Positions 31,612 through 41,832 of a stretch of DNA of 57,229 nt are shown here, in pieces. The DNA comes from Pectobacterium brasiliense (lineage in GTDB: Bacteria; Pseudomonadota; Gammaproteobacteria; Enterobacterales; Enterobacteriaceae): contig NZ_JACDSF010000028.1 of NCBI RefSeq assembly GCF_013449685.1, positions 1-57,229 on the forward strand, written 5' to 3'. The position numbers were made by a program, and so were the translations under genes. Positions within the stretch are counted from its first letter, which is position 1; each line of letters begins with the position of its first letter. The notes under the pieces are model-generated. The model was not told the origin of the DNA. It worked only from the letters and a program-made list of their open reading frames with translations, and ran no database searches.

Positions 31612-31626
31612 CACCTCTCCTCACAG

Positions 31627-31664
31627 ACCGCCTGCACGCGAGCTAAGCCCCGCGCAGGCGGTTT
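31627..31664. terminator. Terminator between ypfN and the chemoreceptor gene
   Basis: A 9-bp stem ACCGCCTGC/GCAGGCGGT (31627-31635, 31654-31662), with a longer loop, sits between convergent genes. T-tracts are short. Confidence 0.6.
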
Positions 31665-31698
31665 GGATGCTTACACTTCCGTTAAACATGCATTTCCA

Positions 31699-33369
31699 CT
31701 AAAACGTTTCCCAATTCGCATTCGATGGCCTGCCATGAGTGGGTTTAGGCAACAGTGACGTTGGTAATGCAGCAAGCGACGGCGCGCTCTCGGCACGGTG
31801 TTCCTGCGTTCCTGACTGATTAATCTTGAACACTGCCACCGCGTTTTGTAAATATCTGGCCTGCTCTTCCAATGCCGCAGCGGCAGACGCGGATTCTTCC
31901 ACCAGCGAGGCGTTTTGCTGAGTAACGCGATCCATTTCATTGACCGCCTGCCCAACCTGATCGATTCCCCGACTTTGCTCATCGGACGCCGAGGCGATTT
32001 CCCCCATGATATCCGTTACCCGGCTCACCGCACCGACGATTTCTTTCATCGTGTCACCCGCGTCTTTAACCTGCAAAGAGCCGGTATTGGTGCGGCTAAC
32101 CGAATCATCAATCAGCGATTTGATCTCTTTGGCAGCCTGAGCACTGCGCTGTGCCAGCGTTCTCACTTCCCCTGCCACCACGGCAAAGCCTCGCCCTTGC
32201 TCCCCAGCGCGCGCCGCTTCTACCGCAGCATTCAGCGCCAGAATATTGGTTTGGAAGGCAATGCTATCAATCACGCTGGTAATGTGGGCGATTTTTTGTG
32301 AACTGTCGGCGATCTCATTCATCGTCTTCACGACATTATCGACGACAGTACCGCCTTTATTGGCCGTCTCCGACGCATTTTTTGCCAGCAGCGTAGCCTG
32401 ACGCGCATTATCTGAGTTCTGCTTCACCGTTGAGGTCAGTTGCTCCATGCTAGCCGCGGTTTCCTGTAGCGATGCGGCCTGCTGCTCCGTGCGCGAAGAC
32501 AGATCGTTGCTGCCCACCGAGATTTCACTGGCCCCAGAGTGGATGGAGTGGGAGCTGTCGCGCACCAGACTGACAGTACGGATCAATGACTGCTGCATAT
32601 GATGTAGCCCCGCCGCAAGCTGGCTCATCTCATTGCGTCCAGTCGTATCAATGGCATGTGTCAGATTGCCCTCGGCAATCGCGCTGATATGCTGCATGAG
32701 CGTACGCAACGGATGCAAAAGAATACGCTGCAACCCGATCCAACTGAGGATAATCACCAGCACGACGACGACGGAAAGTGCGCCCAGAAGCCACAGCATC
32801 GTTTCAAATGCTGCATGGTTTGCCTGTAGCCCGTCATCCGATAGCTGGTTTTGCGCCTCTCGCCACGTAATATAGGTGTCCTGCATGGCCACATTCAGCG
32901 GCGTGGCACCGCTACTCAATTTCATCGCCGCCCCCGCTAACCCACCAGAAAGCGAATCCACAATATCATTCAATAGCTTGTCGTAAGCGGTGTAGCTCGC
33001 CTCAAGTTTTTTGGATAATGCTTCATCCAACCCAGGCGTATTAGGCAGAGACAAATAGTGTTTATAACTACTCTCTGAGGCGGCCAATTGCGATTTTGCT
33101 TGCTGTAAAAGAGCCTGCATAGCCTCTTTATCCGCATTCCCCATCATCATGTTTTGTATAATAGAACCGATAGCGATGCGCGTCTGATTCATCATAATCC
33201 ATGCATCAGTAAAGGCCGCTACATTCTGGTTAGAGCTTTGAGAAACTAGGAATCCGTCTCTGTCGTTAGTCAATGCACGAACGGATAGCGCACCGGTTAA
33301 AAATTGAGATACTCCCATCACAAACAATAAGATAACAAGAATGGTAATGACTTTAATACGTTTAAACAT
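31699..33369 (-). CDS. Methyl-accepting chemotaxis protein
   Basis: Transmembrane chemoreceptor of 556 residues. A first membrane helix (about 7-29) is followed by a periplasmic Tar-like helical sensor (about 35-188) and a second helix (about 190-214). A HAMP domain (about 215-268) and a cytoplasmic coiled coil follow. The signalling tip contains AARAGEQGRGFAVVAGEVR, which contacts CheA/CheW. The C-terminus is NWETF, the CheR/CheB tether of high-abundance receptors, so it should be efficiently methylated. GAGGGTG precedes the ATG. The ligand cannot be predicted. Stand-alone gene not at this place in E. coli. Confidence 0.95.
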   Translation of the reverse strand: MFKRIKVITILVILLFVMGVSQFLTGALSVRALTNDRDGFLVSQSSNQNVAAFTDAWIMMNQTRIAIGSIIQNMMMGNADKEAMQALLQQAKSQLAASESSYKHYLSLPNTPGLDEALSKKLEASYTAYDKLLNDIVDSLSGGLAGAAMKLSSGATPLNVAMQDTYITWREAQNQLSDDGLQANHAAFETMLWLLGALSVVVVLVIILSWIGLQRILLHPLRTLMQHISAIAEGNLTHAIDTTGRNEMSQLAAGLHHMQQSLIRTVSLVRDSSHSIHSGASEISVGSNDLSSRTEQQAASLQETAASMEQLTSTVKQNSDNARQATLLAKNASETANKGGTVVDNVVKTMNEIADSSQKIAHITSVIDSIAFQTNILALNAAVEAARAGEQGRGFAVVAGEVRTLAQRSAQAAKEIKSLIDDSVSRTNTGSLQVKDAGDTMKEIVGAVSRVTDIMGEIASASDEQSRGIDQVGQAVNEMDRVTQQNASLVEESASAAAALEEQARYLQNAVAVFKINQSGTQEHRAESAPSLAALPTSLLPKPTHGRPSNANWETF

Positions 33370-33640
33370 GGCACACCCTCTTTTTCCATAAGGATGCGAT
33401 ATTTATATCTGAAAAAATAAGATAAATATTGAACACTCAACACAAATAAAAACATTGTCTATATTATTTAACATTCAAATATGGATTATATTCTTTTTAA
33501 TATGGATAAATTCTCATTCCAGAAAATATATTAGCTAAATCAAATAGCGGCAGCACCGAAAAATCATTACACACCATACGTAATGATAACGAACACTGCC
33601 ACATCAAAAATCACCAATAAGATAATCTGATGGAATAGGT

Positions 33641-34258
33641 TTATTTCAGATAGGCCAAAGCCTGCTTCAGCATGTGTTCATCAATGCCGTGCCCGACAGC
33701 GGGCGCAACATCTAACGTAAATGACGTACCCAGTTCCTGAAAGCGCTGCGCGGCAGCATACGCATGTCCAACCACAATCACGCCGTCTGCTTCACCGTGA
33801 ATCAGGTGCACTGCAACATCCGCAAAGGCTTTTTCTGGCAGCACAGCAAAGCGACCGCTGAACGCGATAATGTGCCCAGCCAGCAAGGATTCAGACTTCA
33901 ACGCCTCCAGCGACATAATGCTGCCTTGCGAGAAACCCACCAGAACGGTTTGTTCCGCATTCACGCCGCTTTGCACCTGCCAGTGGCGCACCGTCTCAAT
34001 AAAACGCGGCAGGTTTGCTTCAATACGAGATAACCGATTCTCTTCCGTGACACCTTGAACAGAGAACCACTGCCGCCCATCGCCATAGCCAGTACCGAAC
34101 GGCCCAGCAATACTGACCACCATCGCCTGCGGTAAGGCGGCAGCAAAATAGCGCCCAATCTGCGCCATGCCTGCGGCGGTATCACCCACGCCATGAAATA
34201 GTAGGATTAACCGATTCGCTTCCGAAGGCTGCTGAACAACAACATAATCTTGATTCAC
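33641..34258 (-). CDS. ypfH: Alpha/beta-hydrolase esterase YpfH
   Basis: Carboxylesterase of the phospholipase/carboxylesterase family. The nucleophile is in GFSQGSIMS, the acid near LIHGEADGVI, and the histidine in AVGHGIDEHM. GTG at 34258, preceded by CAGGAGAG, gives 205 residues; an ATG at 34288 lies upstream of that site and is less likely. It is shorter than E. coli YpfH (232), mostly at the C-terminus. Substrate unknown. Confidence 0.88.
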   Translation of the reverse strand: MNQDYVVVQQPSEANRLILLFHGVGDTAAGMAQIGRYFAAALPQAMVVSIAGPFGTGYGDGRQWFSVQGVTEENRLSRIEANLPRFIETVRHWQVQSGVNAEQTVLVGFSQGSIMSLEALKSESLLAGHIIAFSGRFAVLPEKAFADVAVHLIHGEADGVIVVGHAYAAAQRFQELGTSFTLDVAPAVGHGIDEHMLKQALAYLK

Positions 34259-34421
34259 ATTTCTCTCCTGAAGGCATGCGCCGAACACGCCACCTGCCGA
34301 TAGTCGTCATAAAGTACGGTTAGCTCTCACTATACGCCGCGCAATAACAGGAGAAATCGGGAATTACTGAATGAGATGTTCCATTTTTTGCAACGACAAA
34401 GGGGATATCCAGCCCACCCTG

Positions 34422-34649
34422 TCAGTGCGGTTTGATAATACGGATCGTTGAAGCCGGATCGTTCACCAGACAATCTGCCGGACGCACCGGCCGTTTAACC
34501 AGTTCGCCACCGCAATTCGGGCAGGCGTGGTGAAACACGGCATCCGCACAGTCAGGACAGAACGTGCATTCGTAGGAACAGATATACGTTTCAGCGTCCG
34601 GCAGCAAATCACAATCGCAGTGCTCACAGTTGGGGCGTAATTCCAGCAT
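34422..34649 (-). CDS. DUF1272 cysteine-rich small protein
   Basis: A 75-residue protein with metal-binding-type cysteine pairs: CEHCDCDL, CSYECTFCPDC and CPNCGGEL, matching the DUF1272 pattern. Such a set of eight or more cysteines suggests one or two zinc ribbons. No function is known. It lies alone between ypfH and tmcA on the same strand. Confidence 0.85.
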   Translation of the reverse strand: MLELRPNCEHCDCDLLPDAETYICSYECTFCPDCADAVFHHACPNCGGELVKRPVRPADCLVNDPASTIRIIKPH

Positions 34650-34696
34650 CGGCTTATCCTGAAAGGCACAGAGTGATTATTACAACTTATCAGATT

Positions 34697-36742
34697 TCAC
34701 AAAATTTGGGAAACCCATCCACGGCACCGCTGCGCATCGAGATCGACCAGTGCGCTGGCGGCTTCTGCGCGCCAGCGTTTCAGAAGTGCTTTCCTACCGG
34801 TCAGCCCCAGCGTCATGGCTATCTGCTCGCCTTCACCCGGTGTTTCCGCCAACAGGCGTAGCACAGGCAGCGGTAATGCGGTGTGAACCAGCAGGCGGCA
34901 AAGCGCGGCGAAGCTGGCCTCCATCGGCCGATGCGCAAACGCAAAACCTGCTAATTCACGCCAGTCGCCTTCATCCAGCTCGGTATTTCCTGTCTGTGGC
35001 AGTGCGAGATTAAGCGGAATCAAACGCTGTAACCAATGCCAGTCACGCGCCAATTGCTGGCTTCCCTGCTCCGCCAGTCTATGCCCTGCTTCACTCAGCG
35101 GCAGCACCGCCATCGCGCTGTAACAGCCGCTGCTGGCTTCAAGATGGCTGCCAATACGCACCAGTTGAAACCCACACGACTGCCAGAACGCCCACAGCTC
35201 CGGCTGATAACCGAAGCTAACCGACAGGTAATCCAACGCTTGTCGCTGTGCCTCACGCCTCTGTTCTGCAATGAGCGCCCGGCCAATCCCTTGTCGGCGA
35301 CATGACGATGCCACTGCAATCCGGCTCACGCGGCGTGCACGCAGCGTCGGCGCATACCATAAACCAGCGTGTGCCGCTAGCGACTGCGCCACCAGATTAC
35401 CGCGCGGGCGTCGCCGCCCTGCCCACACCTCATGAGCCAGCGAGTCCGACAGTCCCCCTTCCTCCACCAGCCACACCACACCACACATCTCGCCCGCCAC
35501 CTGTGCGCTGGCAATATGCATGCCCGACGCATCCATCAGGCGGCGCAAATCCAGCGGTGAAGTACGGTAATGCGCGCTGCACAAAAGCGCGTAGCACCAT
35601 GCCAGACGCTCAGGGTGTATTAGCCAGTCGTCGGCACATTCGGTTCGACTTTCCAGCGCAGAAGAGGGAATAGGTCGATCGGGCTGTGGCGGGGAATGAA
35701 ACGCGTCGGGCTCGTTGAATAGCAGCGCCTGATCCAGCACTCGTTCCAACGGATCGTTCGCGGCCCAGCGCAGAGGCTCTTTCAGCGTAAACGCCCGCCA
35801 CTGCGGCAGCGTCGCACAAAATTTCAGCAGAAATCCCCGTCCGGTGCCTTCGTACCCCTGTACCGTCGTGGTCATCAGAATGCGGGGAAAATACGGTAAC
35901 AGCGCGGAGAGCACGGAAGACGGAATCGCCGCCGCTTCATCAATTAACAGCCAGTCGACATTGGGAGCGCCATGAAGGCGGCAATGTGCCAGCAGCGCAT
36001 CCGGTGCCCAGAACTGCGTCTCGGTACGTGCGTGCTGTTGCAGAATCTCCGCCGCGGCACGGGAAGGTGCGGTAATCCAGCAGGCACCCCGACTACGCTG
36101 AGTCAGCATTCCCGCCAGCGCTGATTTCCCCCGCCCACGCAGTGCGGTAATCACAAACACGCCAGATTCTGCGGCATTCAGCTCATGCAGAATCTGCTGC
36201 TGTTGCGCTGTCGGTTCACCGTTCGCAGGCTGCCAGTCAGATCGCGCGGCCAGTGGCAGAATCACGACTTCCTGACCCTGCTGCCAGAGCACCACGTCCT
36301 CATCGGCCAGCAGTTGGCGCTGAAAATGCTGGATAAAGTGCGGGGTAGCAATCGGCTGGTCTTGCTCGCTCCAGCGCAGGCTATCTTCATCCGGCAGCGT
36401 CGGCCATGTCTGCCACGACGGCACCAGCATAATCAGCCAGCTACCGACCTGTAGCGTGCCTGACAGCATCGCCAGCGCTTCGACGTCCACGCCTTTGCGC
36501 GCATCAAACACCGCGTGAAGAAACTCCCGCCCCAGCAGCGTCCGCACTCGACTGGCTGGCAACGCGGTGACGGAATCAGGCGCGGACTCGCCGATCCACA
36601 GCCAGTCACCAGACAATTGGTGGCTGAGCGCCAGCGCCTGTTCTTCACACCAGCTCGGTTCACCACTCAGCACCAGCAATCGCCGGACGCCATAGCGCTG
36701 CTGCTGGCGTTGGCTGTGGAGAAAATCACGCAACATCATCAC
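34697..36742 (-). CDS. tmcA: tRNA(Met) cytidine acetyltransferase
   Basis: ATP-dependent acetylation of C34 in elongator tRNA-Met, guarding AUG/AUA discrimination. An N-terminal DUF1726 region is followed by an RNA-helicase-like module with Walker A RGRGKSALAG and Walker B DWLLIDEAAAIP. A GNAT domain carries the acetyl-CoA loop SSCRRQGIGRALI, and a C-terminal tRNA-binding part ends the protein. It has 681 residues (E. coli 671). GTG at 36742 or the following ATGs are equally possible starts. The tRNA it modifies is represented at the left end of this window. Confidence 0.94.
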   Translation of the reverse strand: MMMLRDFLHSQRQQQRYGVRRLLVLSGEPSWCEEQALALSHQLSGDWLWIGESAPDSVTALPASRVRTLLGREFLHAVFDARKGVDVEALAMLSGTLQVGSWLIMLVPSWQTWPTLPDEDSLRWSEQDQPIATPHFIQHFQRQLLADEDVVLWQQGQEVVILPLAARSDWQPANGEPTAQQQQILHELNAAESGVFVITALRGRGKSALAGMLTQRSRGACWITAPSRAAAEILQQHARTETQFWAPDALLAHCRLHGAPNVDWLLIDEAAAIPSSVLSALLPYFPRILMTTTVQGYEGTGRGFLLKFCATLPQWRAFTLKEPLRWAANDPLERVLDQALLFNEPDAFHSPPQPDRPIPSSALESRTECADDWLIHPERLAWCYALLCSAHYRTSPLDLRRLMDASGMHIASAQVAGEMCGVVWLVEEGGLSDSLAHEVWAGRRRPRGNLVAQSLAAHAGLWYAPTLRARRVSRIAVASSCRRQGIGRALIAEQRREAQRQALDYLSVSFGYQPELWAFWQSCGFQLVRIGSHLEASSGCYSAMAVLPLSEAGHRLAEQGSQQLARDWHWLQRLIPLNLALPQTGNTELDEGDWRELAGFAFAHRPMEASFAALCRLLVHTALPLPVLRLLAETPGEGEQIAMTLGLTGRKALLKRWRAEAASALVDLDAQRCRGWVSQIL

Positions 36743-36756
36743 ACGCGCCGAATCAA

Positions 36757-37209
36757 TCAGGTCTTGCCAATCAGCAGGGAAAGCAGCCCTGCGGCGATCA
36801 GCGGACCAACGGGAACGCCGCGAAACAGCGCCACGCCCATGACCGTACCCACCAGCAGCCCCGCAACCACAGAGGGTTGATTGCTCATCAGCGACACGCC
36901 GCGTCCGCCAAGCCAGGACACGGCAACGCCAATGAGAATCGCCAACAGAGATTTCCAGTGCAGGAAGGAATGCATGACTTCACTGGCGGTAATTTTTCCG
37001 CTGGCAATCGGTGCCATCACGCCAATCGTCAGAATGACGATACCGATGCTCAGGCCGTATTTTTCCACCCACGGAAAATAGCTGTTCAACGGTGTGATAC
37101 GTATCGCCAGCAGAACCAGAATTGCCAGCGTGACAGTCATGTTGTGGCTGATGATACCCAGCCCCGCCAGGACGAGCAGAATTAACAATGTTGGATCGAG
37201 ATAAGTCAT
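36757..37209 (-). CDS. DUF441/UPF0756 membrane protein (YeaL-like)
   Basis: Integral membrane protein of 150 residues with about four hydrophobic segments ([57 protein letters not shown]). It matches the YeaL family, whose function is unknown. ATG at 37209 (MTYLDPTLL) is chosen; a longer in-frame opening to 37314 has no family support. It sits 14 bases upstream of tmcA and may be co-transcribed. Confidence 0.87.
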   Translation of the reverse strand: MTYLDPTLLILLVLAGLGIISHNMTVTLAILVLLAIRITPLNSYFPWVEKYGLSIGIVILTIGVMAPIASGKITASEVMHSFLHWKSLLAILIGVAVSWLGGRGVSLMSNQPSVVAGLLVGTVMGVALFRGVPVGPLIAAGLLSLLIGKT

Positions 37210-37380
37210 GGATGCGAGTCTGTCGAAAGTAGTCAGGTTGTGCGTTAAGCAAACCGCGATGATAGCATTAATCAGGGTCAGGGGCAGGAATCGAAGTAAA
37301 GGCCACGTGAGCAAATGATTCGGGCAGAGACGAGAATAGAAAGGCAGCTTTTCGAGAGAGAAATGGGCAAAACATTCAGG

Positions 37381-37412
37381 CCGTCAGCCTATAGCTGACC
37401 GGCGACCTGAAC
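37381..37412 (-). terminator. Probable purC terminator
   Basis: On the minus strand a GCCGGTCAGC/GCTGACGGC stem with one mismatch lies just after the purC stop. The following tract is only moderately T-rich, so this is tentative. Confidence 0.5.
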
Positions 37413-37428
37413 GTAAACGATTGCGCAG

Positions 37429-38142
37429 TTAGTCTAATTTTACGCCAATACGGTGCGCAACTTCTTCATACGCTTCAATCAAGCCACCGAGGCTCTGACG
37501 GAAACGGTCTTTATCCATTTTGTTCAGCGTTTCTTTGTCCCACAGGCGGCTACCGTCTGGTGAGAACTCATCACCCAGCACAACTTCACCTTTGAACAGA
37601 CCGAACTCCAGCTTGAAATCGACCAGAATCAGCCCGGCGTCGCCAAACAGTTTGCTCAGCACGTCGTTCGCCTTGTAGCTCAGCTCTTTCATGCGAGCCA
37701 GATTCTCTTCATTCACCCAGCCGAACGTCTTGCAGTAAGATTCGTTCACCATCGGGTCATGCATCTCATCGTTTTTCAGGAACAGATCGAACAACGGCGG
37801 GTTCAGCTCGATGCCTTCTTCGATACCCAGACGTTTTACCAGCGATCCCGCCGCACGGTTGCGCACGACACACTCGACCGGCACCATGTCCAGTTTCTTA
37901 ACCAACACTTCATTGTCAGACAGCAGGCTCACCATTTGCGTTGGGATTCCAGCTTCTTCCAGTTTGCTCATGATGAAATGGTTGAATTTGTTATTCACCA
38001 TTCCTTTACGGTCAAACTGCTCAATGCGTGCACCGTCTCCTGCTGATGTATCATTGCGGAACTCCAGCACCAGTAGATCGGGATCTTCGGTGGTGTAGAC
38101 GGTTTTCGCCTTTCCACGATACAGCTCAGCTAGCTTTTGCAT
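37429..38142 (-). CDS. purC: Phosphoribosylaminoimidazole-succinocarboxamide synthase
   Basis: SAICAR synthetase of purine synthesis, joining CAIR and aspartate with ATP. It has 237 residues, as in E. coli. The N-terminus [16 protein letters not shown] and the mid-protein [18 protein letters not shown] and LVDFKLEFG motifs identify it. It lies downstream of dapA-bamC on the same strand, with its own upstream region. Confidence 0.97.
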   Translation of the reverse strand: MQKLAELYRGKAKTVYTTEDPDLLVLEFRNDTSAGDGARIEQFDRKGMVNNKFNHFIMSKLEEAGIPTQMVSLLSDNEVLVKKLDMVPVECVVRNRAAGSLVKRLGIEEGIELNPPLFDLFLKNDEMHDPMVNESYCKTFGWVNEENLARMKELSYKANDVLSKLFGDAGLILVDFKLEFGLFKGEVVLGDEFSPDGSRLWDKETLNKMDKDRFRQSLGGLIEAYEEVAHRIGVKLD

Positions 38143-38197
38143 CTTTAATTACTCCACACAGTGAGGGTCAACAAGTACGACCCGATATTTAACGCTT

Positions 38198-38213
38198 CCC
38201 CGAACGGTTGCCG
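38198..38213. promoter_or_regulatory. Possible PurR operator upstream of purC
   Basis: CCCCGAACGGTTGCCG upstream of purC resembles the PurR consensus ACGCAAACGTTTTCGT in its AACG-TT core but deviates in the arms. Position before a purine gene is the main support. Confidence 0.3.
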
Positions 38214-38289
38214 ATAGCGCCCGTCAATTCGGGTAGAGATTGTTGAATGAAGAAGGGCCGGATAATCCGACCCTTGGTTTATTTATGCG

Positions 38290-39327
38290 TTATTTACTGA
38301 ACGCCGCCTGGAATACGGCCACCAGTGCATCGTTCTGAGACTGGGTTAGCGTATGCCCTTTGGAGTCGATAAATTGCAGACTGCTGCGGTTATCTAAATC
38401 GCCGACCTGCAATTTGTAATCGCCGTTAGGCAGTTCAGGGTTTTTCGCACCCAGGTCATCCCAGGTTCCACCGCTCGGTGCACGATACGTCACGGAGACA
38501 GAACCCTGCGGACGGCTGCGATCGTTAACCTTCATGCCGATTTTGTCCAACGCGACAGGCAGACGATCCCACACCACGGTATACGGGCCACGTACAATCA
38601 ACAGTGGCAGGCCAGTGTCATCCGCCCCGCTCTGCACATCCAGCGAACCAATAGTGCGGTTTGCTAGTGCGTTTTCGCGTGCGGTTGCCTGAGTATCCAG
38701 ACCATTACTGAGCACATTCAGCATCAGGCCGGTGTAGCGCTGAGCCTGATCGCCCGCCGTTACCGGCTGACCGTTCAGCTGTAACCCCAACAGTTTCACG
38801 ATCAGTGCGACCTGATAACCCTGCTGCTGCACGGAGATCTGATAACGCCCCTGATACGGGACGTCTTCATCTTCACGCGGCCATGAGATCCAGTCAGTCG
38901 TCAGCGTTTGGCTGGCATCCTGACGGCTGGCAATAGTAAACGCCTTGTCTTGCAACACACGGATAACCTGAGACCAGAGCTGGCTGTTTTGTGCGCTATT
39001 TTCTAACAACAGCGTTGCCGTATTTCCTGAGATCTGGGTGCGGGAACCATTCAACAAAGCCAATGGCTGCACTGGAGGACGGATATCCAGCTCCTTGCCG
39101 ACCGCACCATTCAGGGTAACTGGCGGTATCTCAAAATCCCCGTTCTGCACCGGTAAAATCATCCCGGCAGGCGTATTCAGCGCGTGCAGCGCCGGAGCCT
39201 TCAGATAGGATTCATCGCCACTGACCTGACGCTTATAGCGCTGATCGCTGGAACAAGCCGCCAGCAACATCACAAGTGATATGCCAACAACTTTCGCCAC
39301 CATCGACTTTTGTAATGAATAACTCAT
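38290..39327 (-). CDS. bamC: Outer-membrane assembly lipoprotein BamC
   Basis: Lipoprotein of the BAM complex that inserts beta-barrel proteins. The signal peptide ends in lipobox LLAAC (Cys25). The long unstructured N-terminal part ([13 protein letters not shown]) that binds BamD is followed by two helix-grip domains. The C-terminal [20 protein letters not shown] is almost the same as in E. coli. 345 residues versus 344. Sixteen bases after dapA. Confidence 0.96.
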   Translation of the reverse strand: MSYSLQKSMVAKVVGISLVMLLAACSSDQRYKRQVSGDESYLKAPALHALNTPAGMILPVQNGDFEIPPVTLNGAVGKELDIRPPVQPLALLNGSRTQISGNTATLLLENSAQNSQLWSQVIRVLQDKAFTIASRQDASQTLTTDWISWPREDEDVPYQGRYQISVQQQGYQVALIVKLLGLQLNGQPVTAGDQAQRYTGLMLNVLSNGLDTQATARENALANRTIGSLDVQSGADDTGLPLLIVRGPYTVVWDRLPVALDKIGMKVNDRSRPQGSVSVTYRAPSGGTWDDLGAKNPELPNGDYKLQVGDLDNRSSLQFIDSKGHTLTQSQNDALVAVFQAAFSK

Positions 39328-39343
39328 TAAATCTCCCTAACGA

Positions 39344-40222
39344 TTACAGCAAACCCGCTTGCTTAAGTGCTTGCCTCATCACCGTACGACCGGAATCGGT
39401 CAGCGGTGTCATCGGCAGGCGCAGCGTATCGGTCGCCATGAGTCCCAATTCCTTACAGGCCCACTTCACTGGGATAGGATTGGGTTCAACAAATAATTTC
39501 TGATGCAGTGGCATCAGGCGCTGATTTAAACGGCGCGCTTCAACAAAATTGCCCTGTGCCGCCAGCTTGCAAAGTTCCGCCATTTCACGCGCAGCAATGT
39601 TCGCCGTTACGGAAATCACACCGTTACCACCGAGTTGCATAAAGTCCAGACCGCTGGCGTCATCGCCGCTCAGCAAAATGAAGTCTTCACTAACCAGCTC
39701 TTGGATCTGGCTTACCCGACTTAAGTTCCCCGTCGCTTCTTTAATTGCGACAATATTTTTCACTTCGGACAAACGGGCAACGGTTTCCGGCAGCATGTCG
39801 CAGCCGGTGCGGGAAGGTACGTTATACAGGATTTGCGGCAGATCGGTATGCTCGGCAATCGCTTTGAAGTGCTGGTACAAGCCTTCCTGCGTCGGTTTAT
39901 TGTAGTACGGTGTGACCGTCAGGCAGCCAACAACACCGGTGCCATGGAAGCGTTTAGTCAGTGAAACGCCTTCAGCGGTAGCATTCGCACCGGTTCCAGC
40001 GATGACAGGAATACGTCCGTCGCTCAGTTCCAGCGTCAACAGCACGACATCGCCATGCTCGTCGTGGCTCAGCGTGGCGGATTCGCCCGTTGTGCCGACA
40101 GAGACAATCGCCGATGTACCGCTAGCGACATGATAATCAATCAGTTTTTTCAAGCTCGCCCGATCGACGGCGCCTTTGGCGTCCATCGGCGTAACTAGCG
40201 CAACAATACTTCCCGTAAACAT
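39344..40222 (-). CDS. dapA: 4-hydroxy-tetrahydrodipicolinate synthase
   Basis: Condenses pyruvate and aspartate semialdehyde at the head of lysine/DAP synthesis. The Schiff-base lysine is in [10 protein letters not shown], with tyrosines in LYNVPSRTG and [12 protein letters not shown] at 40222 ([12 protein letters not shown]) gives 292 residues, as in E. coli; an in-frame ATG six codons earlier is not supported. In operon with bamC, divergent from gcvR. Confidence 0.97.
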   Translation of the reverse strand: MFTGSIVALVTPMDAKGAVDRASLKKLIDYHVASGTSAIVSVGTTGESATLSHDEHGDVVLLTLELSDGRIPVIAGTGANATAEGVSLTKRFHGTGVVGCLTVTPYYNKPTQEGLYQHFKAIAEHTDLPQILYNVPSRTGCDMLPETVARLSEVKNIVAIKEATGNLSRVSQIQELVSEDFILLSGDDASGLDFMQLGGNGVISVTANIAAREMAELCKLAAQGNFVEARRLNQRLMPLHQKLFVEPNPIPVKWACKELGLMATDTLRLPMTPLTDSGRTVMRQALKQAGLL

Positions 40223-40406
40223 TGGCCATCCCCTCCACAAACAAGTGCTTCATGGTACTTTTGACTTCTATGCAAAAGCAAGCGGACAAGGGCGTTGTAG
40301 GTGCCTGACGCAGGTTTTTTTATGACGCAGTAAACGAAATTAAAAATGCTTCTGATGTTTTTGGGAAATAGGCTAGTAAGGATAGCCAACATTGCTCCAG
40401 TTTTTT

Positions 40407-40480
40407 ATGGCGGGCTATCCCTGCCCGCCACCCTTCGGGCCGCCGCGAGCGGCGTTAAAAATTGCTCCAGGCAATTTTTT
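40407..40480 (+). repeat. Dispersed hairpin repeat, copy 2
   Basis: The clearest copy of the element. GGCGGGC-TATCCCT-GCCCGCC forms hairpin 1 and GCCGC/GCGGC hairpin 2. AAAATTGC/GCAATTTT with a TCCA loop and six T (40457-40480) forms hairpin 3, which would pass as a terminator. It ends about 40 bases before gcvR and points toward it. The string ATTGCTCCAG plus a T run also occurs just left of the element (40391-40406), suggesting a partial second copy. The rest of the dapA-gcvR gap shows nothing else I can name. Confidence 0.8.
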
Positions 40481-40522
40481 ATGTTTACCATGTGATTAAT
40501 GGGAAAAAAGACAGGAAGCATG

Positions 40523-41074
40523 ATGTTGCCAAGCTCGCAAGAACACTATCTGGTTATTACCGCACTGGGAGTCGATCGCCCCGGTATTGTCAATGCGATT
40601 ACCCGCCACGTCAGTAGCTGTGGCTGCAACATCGAAGATAGCCGTCTTGCTATGCTGGGCAAAGAGTTCACCTTCATTATGCTGCTGTCCGGTAGCTGGA
40701 ACGCGATAACGCTGATTGAATCAACCCTGCCGCTGAAAGGCGCGGAGATGGATTTGCTGATCGTGATGAAGCGGACGGAGTCACAGGCCCGCCAGCCAAC
40801 GCCTTCTACCGTCTGGGTGAAGGTTGACGTTGCCGACTCCCCTCACATCATCGAGCGTTTTACCGATTTGTTCGATTCTCACCAGCTCAACATTGCTGAG
40901 CTGGTTTCAAAAACCCAGCCCGCCGAGGGTGATAAGCCGCCGCAGCTGTATATTCAGATTGCCGCACACAGCTCTGCCACGCTGGATAGCTCAATTATTG
41001 AGCCAGCCTTTCATCAGCTATGTACAGAACTGCACGCACAAGGCAGTATTAGCGTCGTTAACTATGCCCAGTAG
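40523..41074 (+). CDS. gcvR: Glycine cleavage system transcriptional repressor GcvR
   Basis: Accessory repressor that binds GcvA and blocks activation of gcvTHP. Two ACT domains occupy residues about 8-85 (HYLVITALGVDRPGIVNAIT) and about 95-175 (VDVADSPHIIERFTDLF). ATG at 40523 has AGGA six bases before it and gives 183 residues; ATGs at 40499 and 40520 are alternatives. Upstream lies a hairpin repeat that could attenuate it. bcp follows. Confidence 0.93.
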   Translation: MLPSSQEHYLVITALGVDRPGIVNAITRHVSSCGCNIEDSRLAMLGKEFTFIMLLSGSWNAITLIESTLPLKGAEMDLLIVMKRTESQARQPTPSTVWVKVDVADSPHIIERFTDLFDSHQLNIAELVSKTQPAEGDKPPQLYIQIAAHSSATLDSSIIEPAFHQLCTELHAQGSISVVNYAQ

Positions 41075-41165
41075 TATTTGTGCCCAATAGCATAACGCTG
41101 CCATTATTATTGCAAATAGCATGGGTATATCCACAGCATGAAGAGAAATAAGACGGAGAGTCGTG

Positions 41166-41633
41166 ATGAACACACTGAAAGCCGGTGATATCGCACCGAA
41201 ATTTAGCTTGCCCGACCAAGATGGCGAACAAGTAAATTTAACCGACTTCCAGGGACAGAAAGTGTTGGTGTATTTCTACCCTAAAGCGATGACGCCAGGA
41301 TGCACCGTTCAGGCCTGCGGCCTGCGCGATAATATGGACGATTTGAAAAAACATGGCGTTGAAGTTCTCGGTATTAGCACGGACAAATCAGAAAAACTGT
41401 CCCGCTTCGTCGAGAAAGAAGTCTTAAATTTCACGCTGCTTTCTGATGAAGATCATCAGGTTTCAGAAGGATTTGGCGTTTGGGGAGAAAAAACCTTCAT
41501 GGGGAAAACCTATGACGGTATTCATCGTATCAGCTTCTTGATCGACGAAAACGGCAAGGTAGAGAAGGTTTTTGACGACTTCAAAACCAGTAACCACCAC
41601 GACATCGTTCTCGATTATCTGAAAAACGCCTGA
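41166..41633 (+). CDS. bcp: Thioredoxin-dependent thiol peroxidase (Bcp)
   Basis: Peroxiredoxin reducing hydroperoxides. The peroxidatic cysteine is in MTPGCTVQACGLRD (Cys46) with the resolving cysteine five residues later (Cys51), the Bcp arrangement. It has 155 residues; ATG at 41166 with GGAGAG upstream, and GTG one codon earlier is unlikely. It follows gcvR as in E. coli. Confidence 0.96.
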   Translation: MNTLKAGDIAPKFSLPDQDGEQVNLTDFQGQKVLVYFYPKAMTPGCTVQACGLRDNMDDLKKHGVEVLGISTDKSEKLSRFVEKEVLNFTLLSDEDHQVSEGFGVWGEKTFMGKTYDGIHRISFLIDENGKVEKVFDDFKTSNHHDIVLDYLKNA

Positions 41634-41654
41634 TTCGCGGTTTTCAGCGCGTCC

Positions 41655-41682
41655 ACCGGCACCGTCATACGTGCCGGTTTTT
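41655..41682 (+). terminator. Terminator after bcp
   Basis: An ACCGGCAC/GTGCCGGT stem (41655-41662, 41671-41678) with a T run ends the gcvR-bcp unit before the accessory cassette. Confidence 0.9.
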
Positions 41683-41832
41683 CCAGAATCAGGAAAAACG
41701 CTCACAATAGTTCGTTAAATCAGATATGCGGCACAAGACCTCACCTTCTCTTTCTGCTATACCACAGTAGACCAACATACAACGTCATCGTGAGATGCGA
41801 GTAACTCAGTCAAATAAGGCAATCAAATCATC

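Noticed and set aside
41120-41140. A DnaA-box-like ATATCCACA before bcp
   Set aside because: A single 8-of-9 match with no cluster; expected by chance in a window this size.
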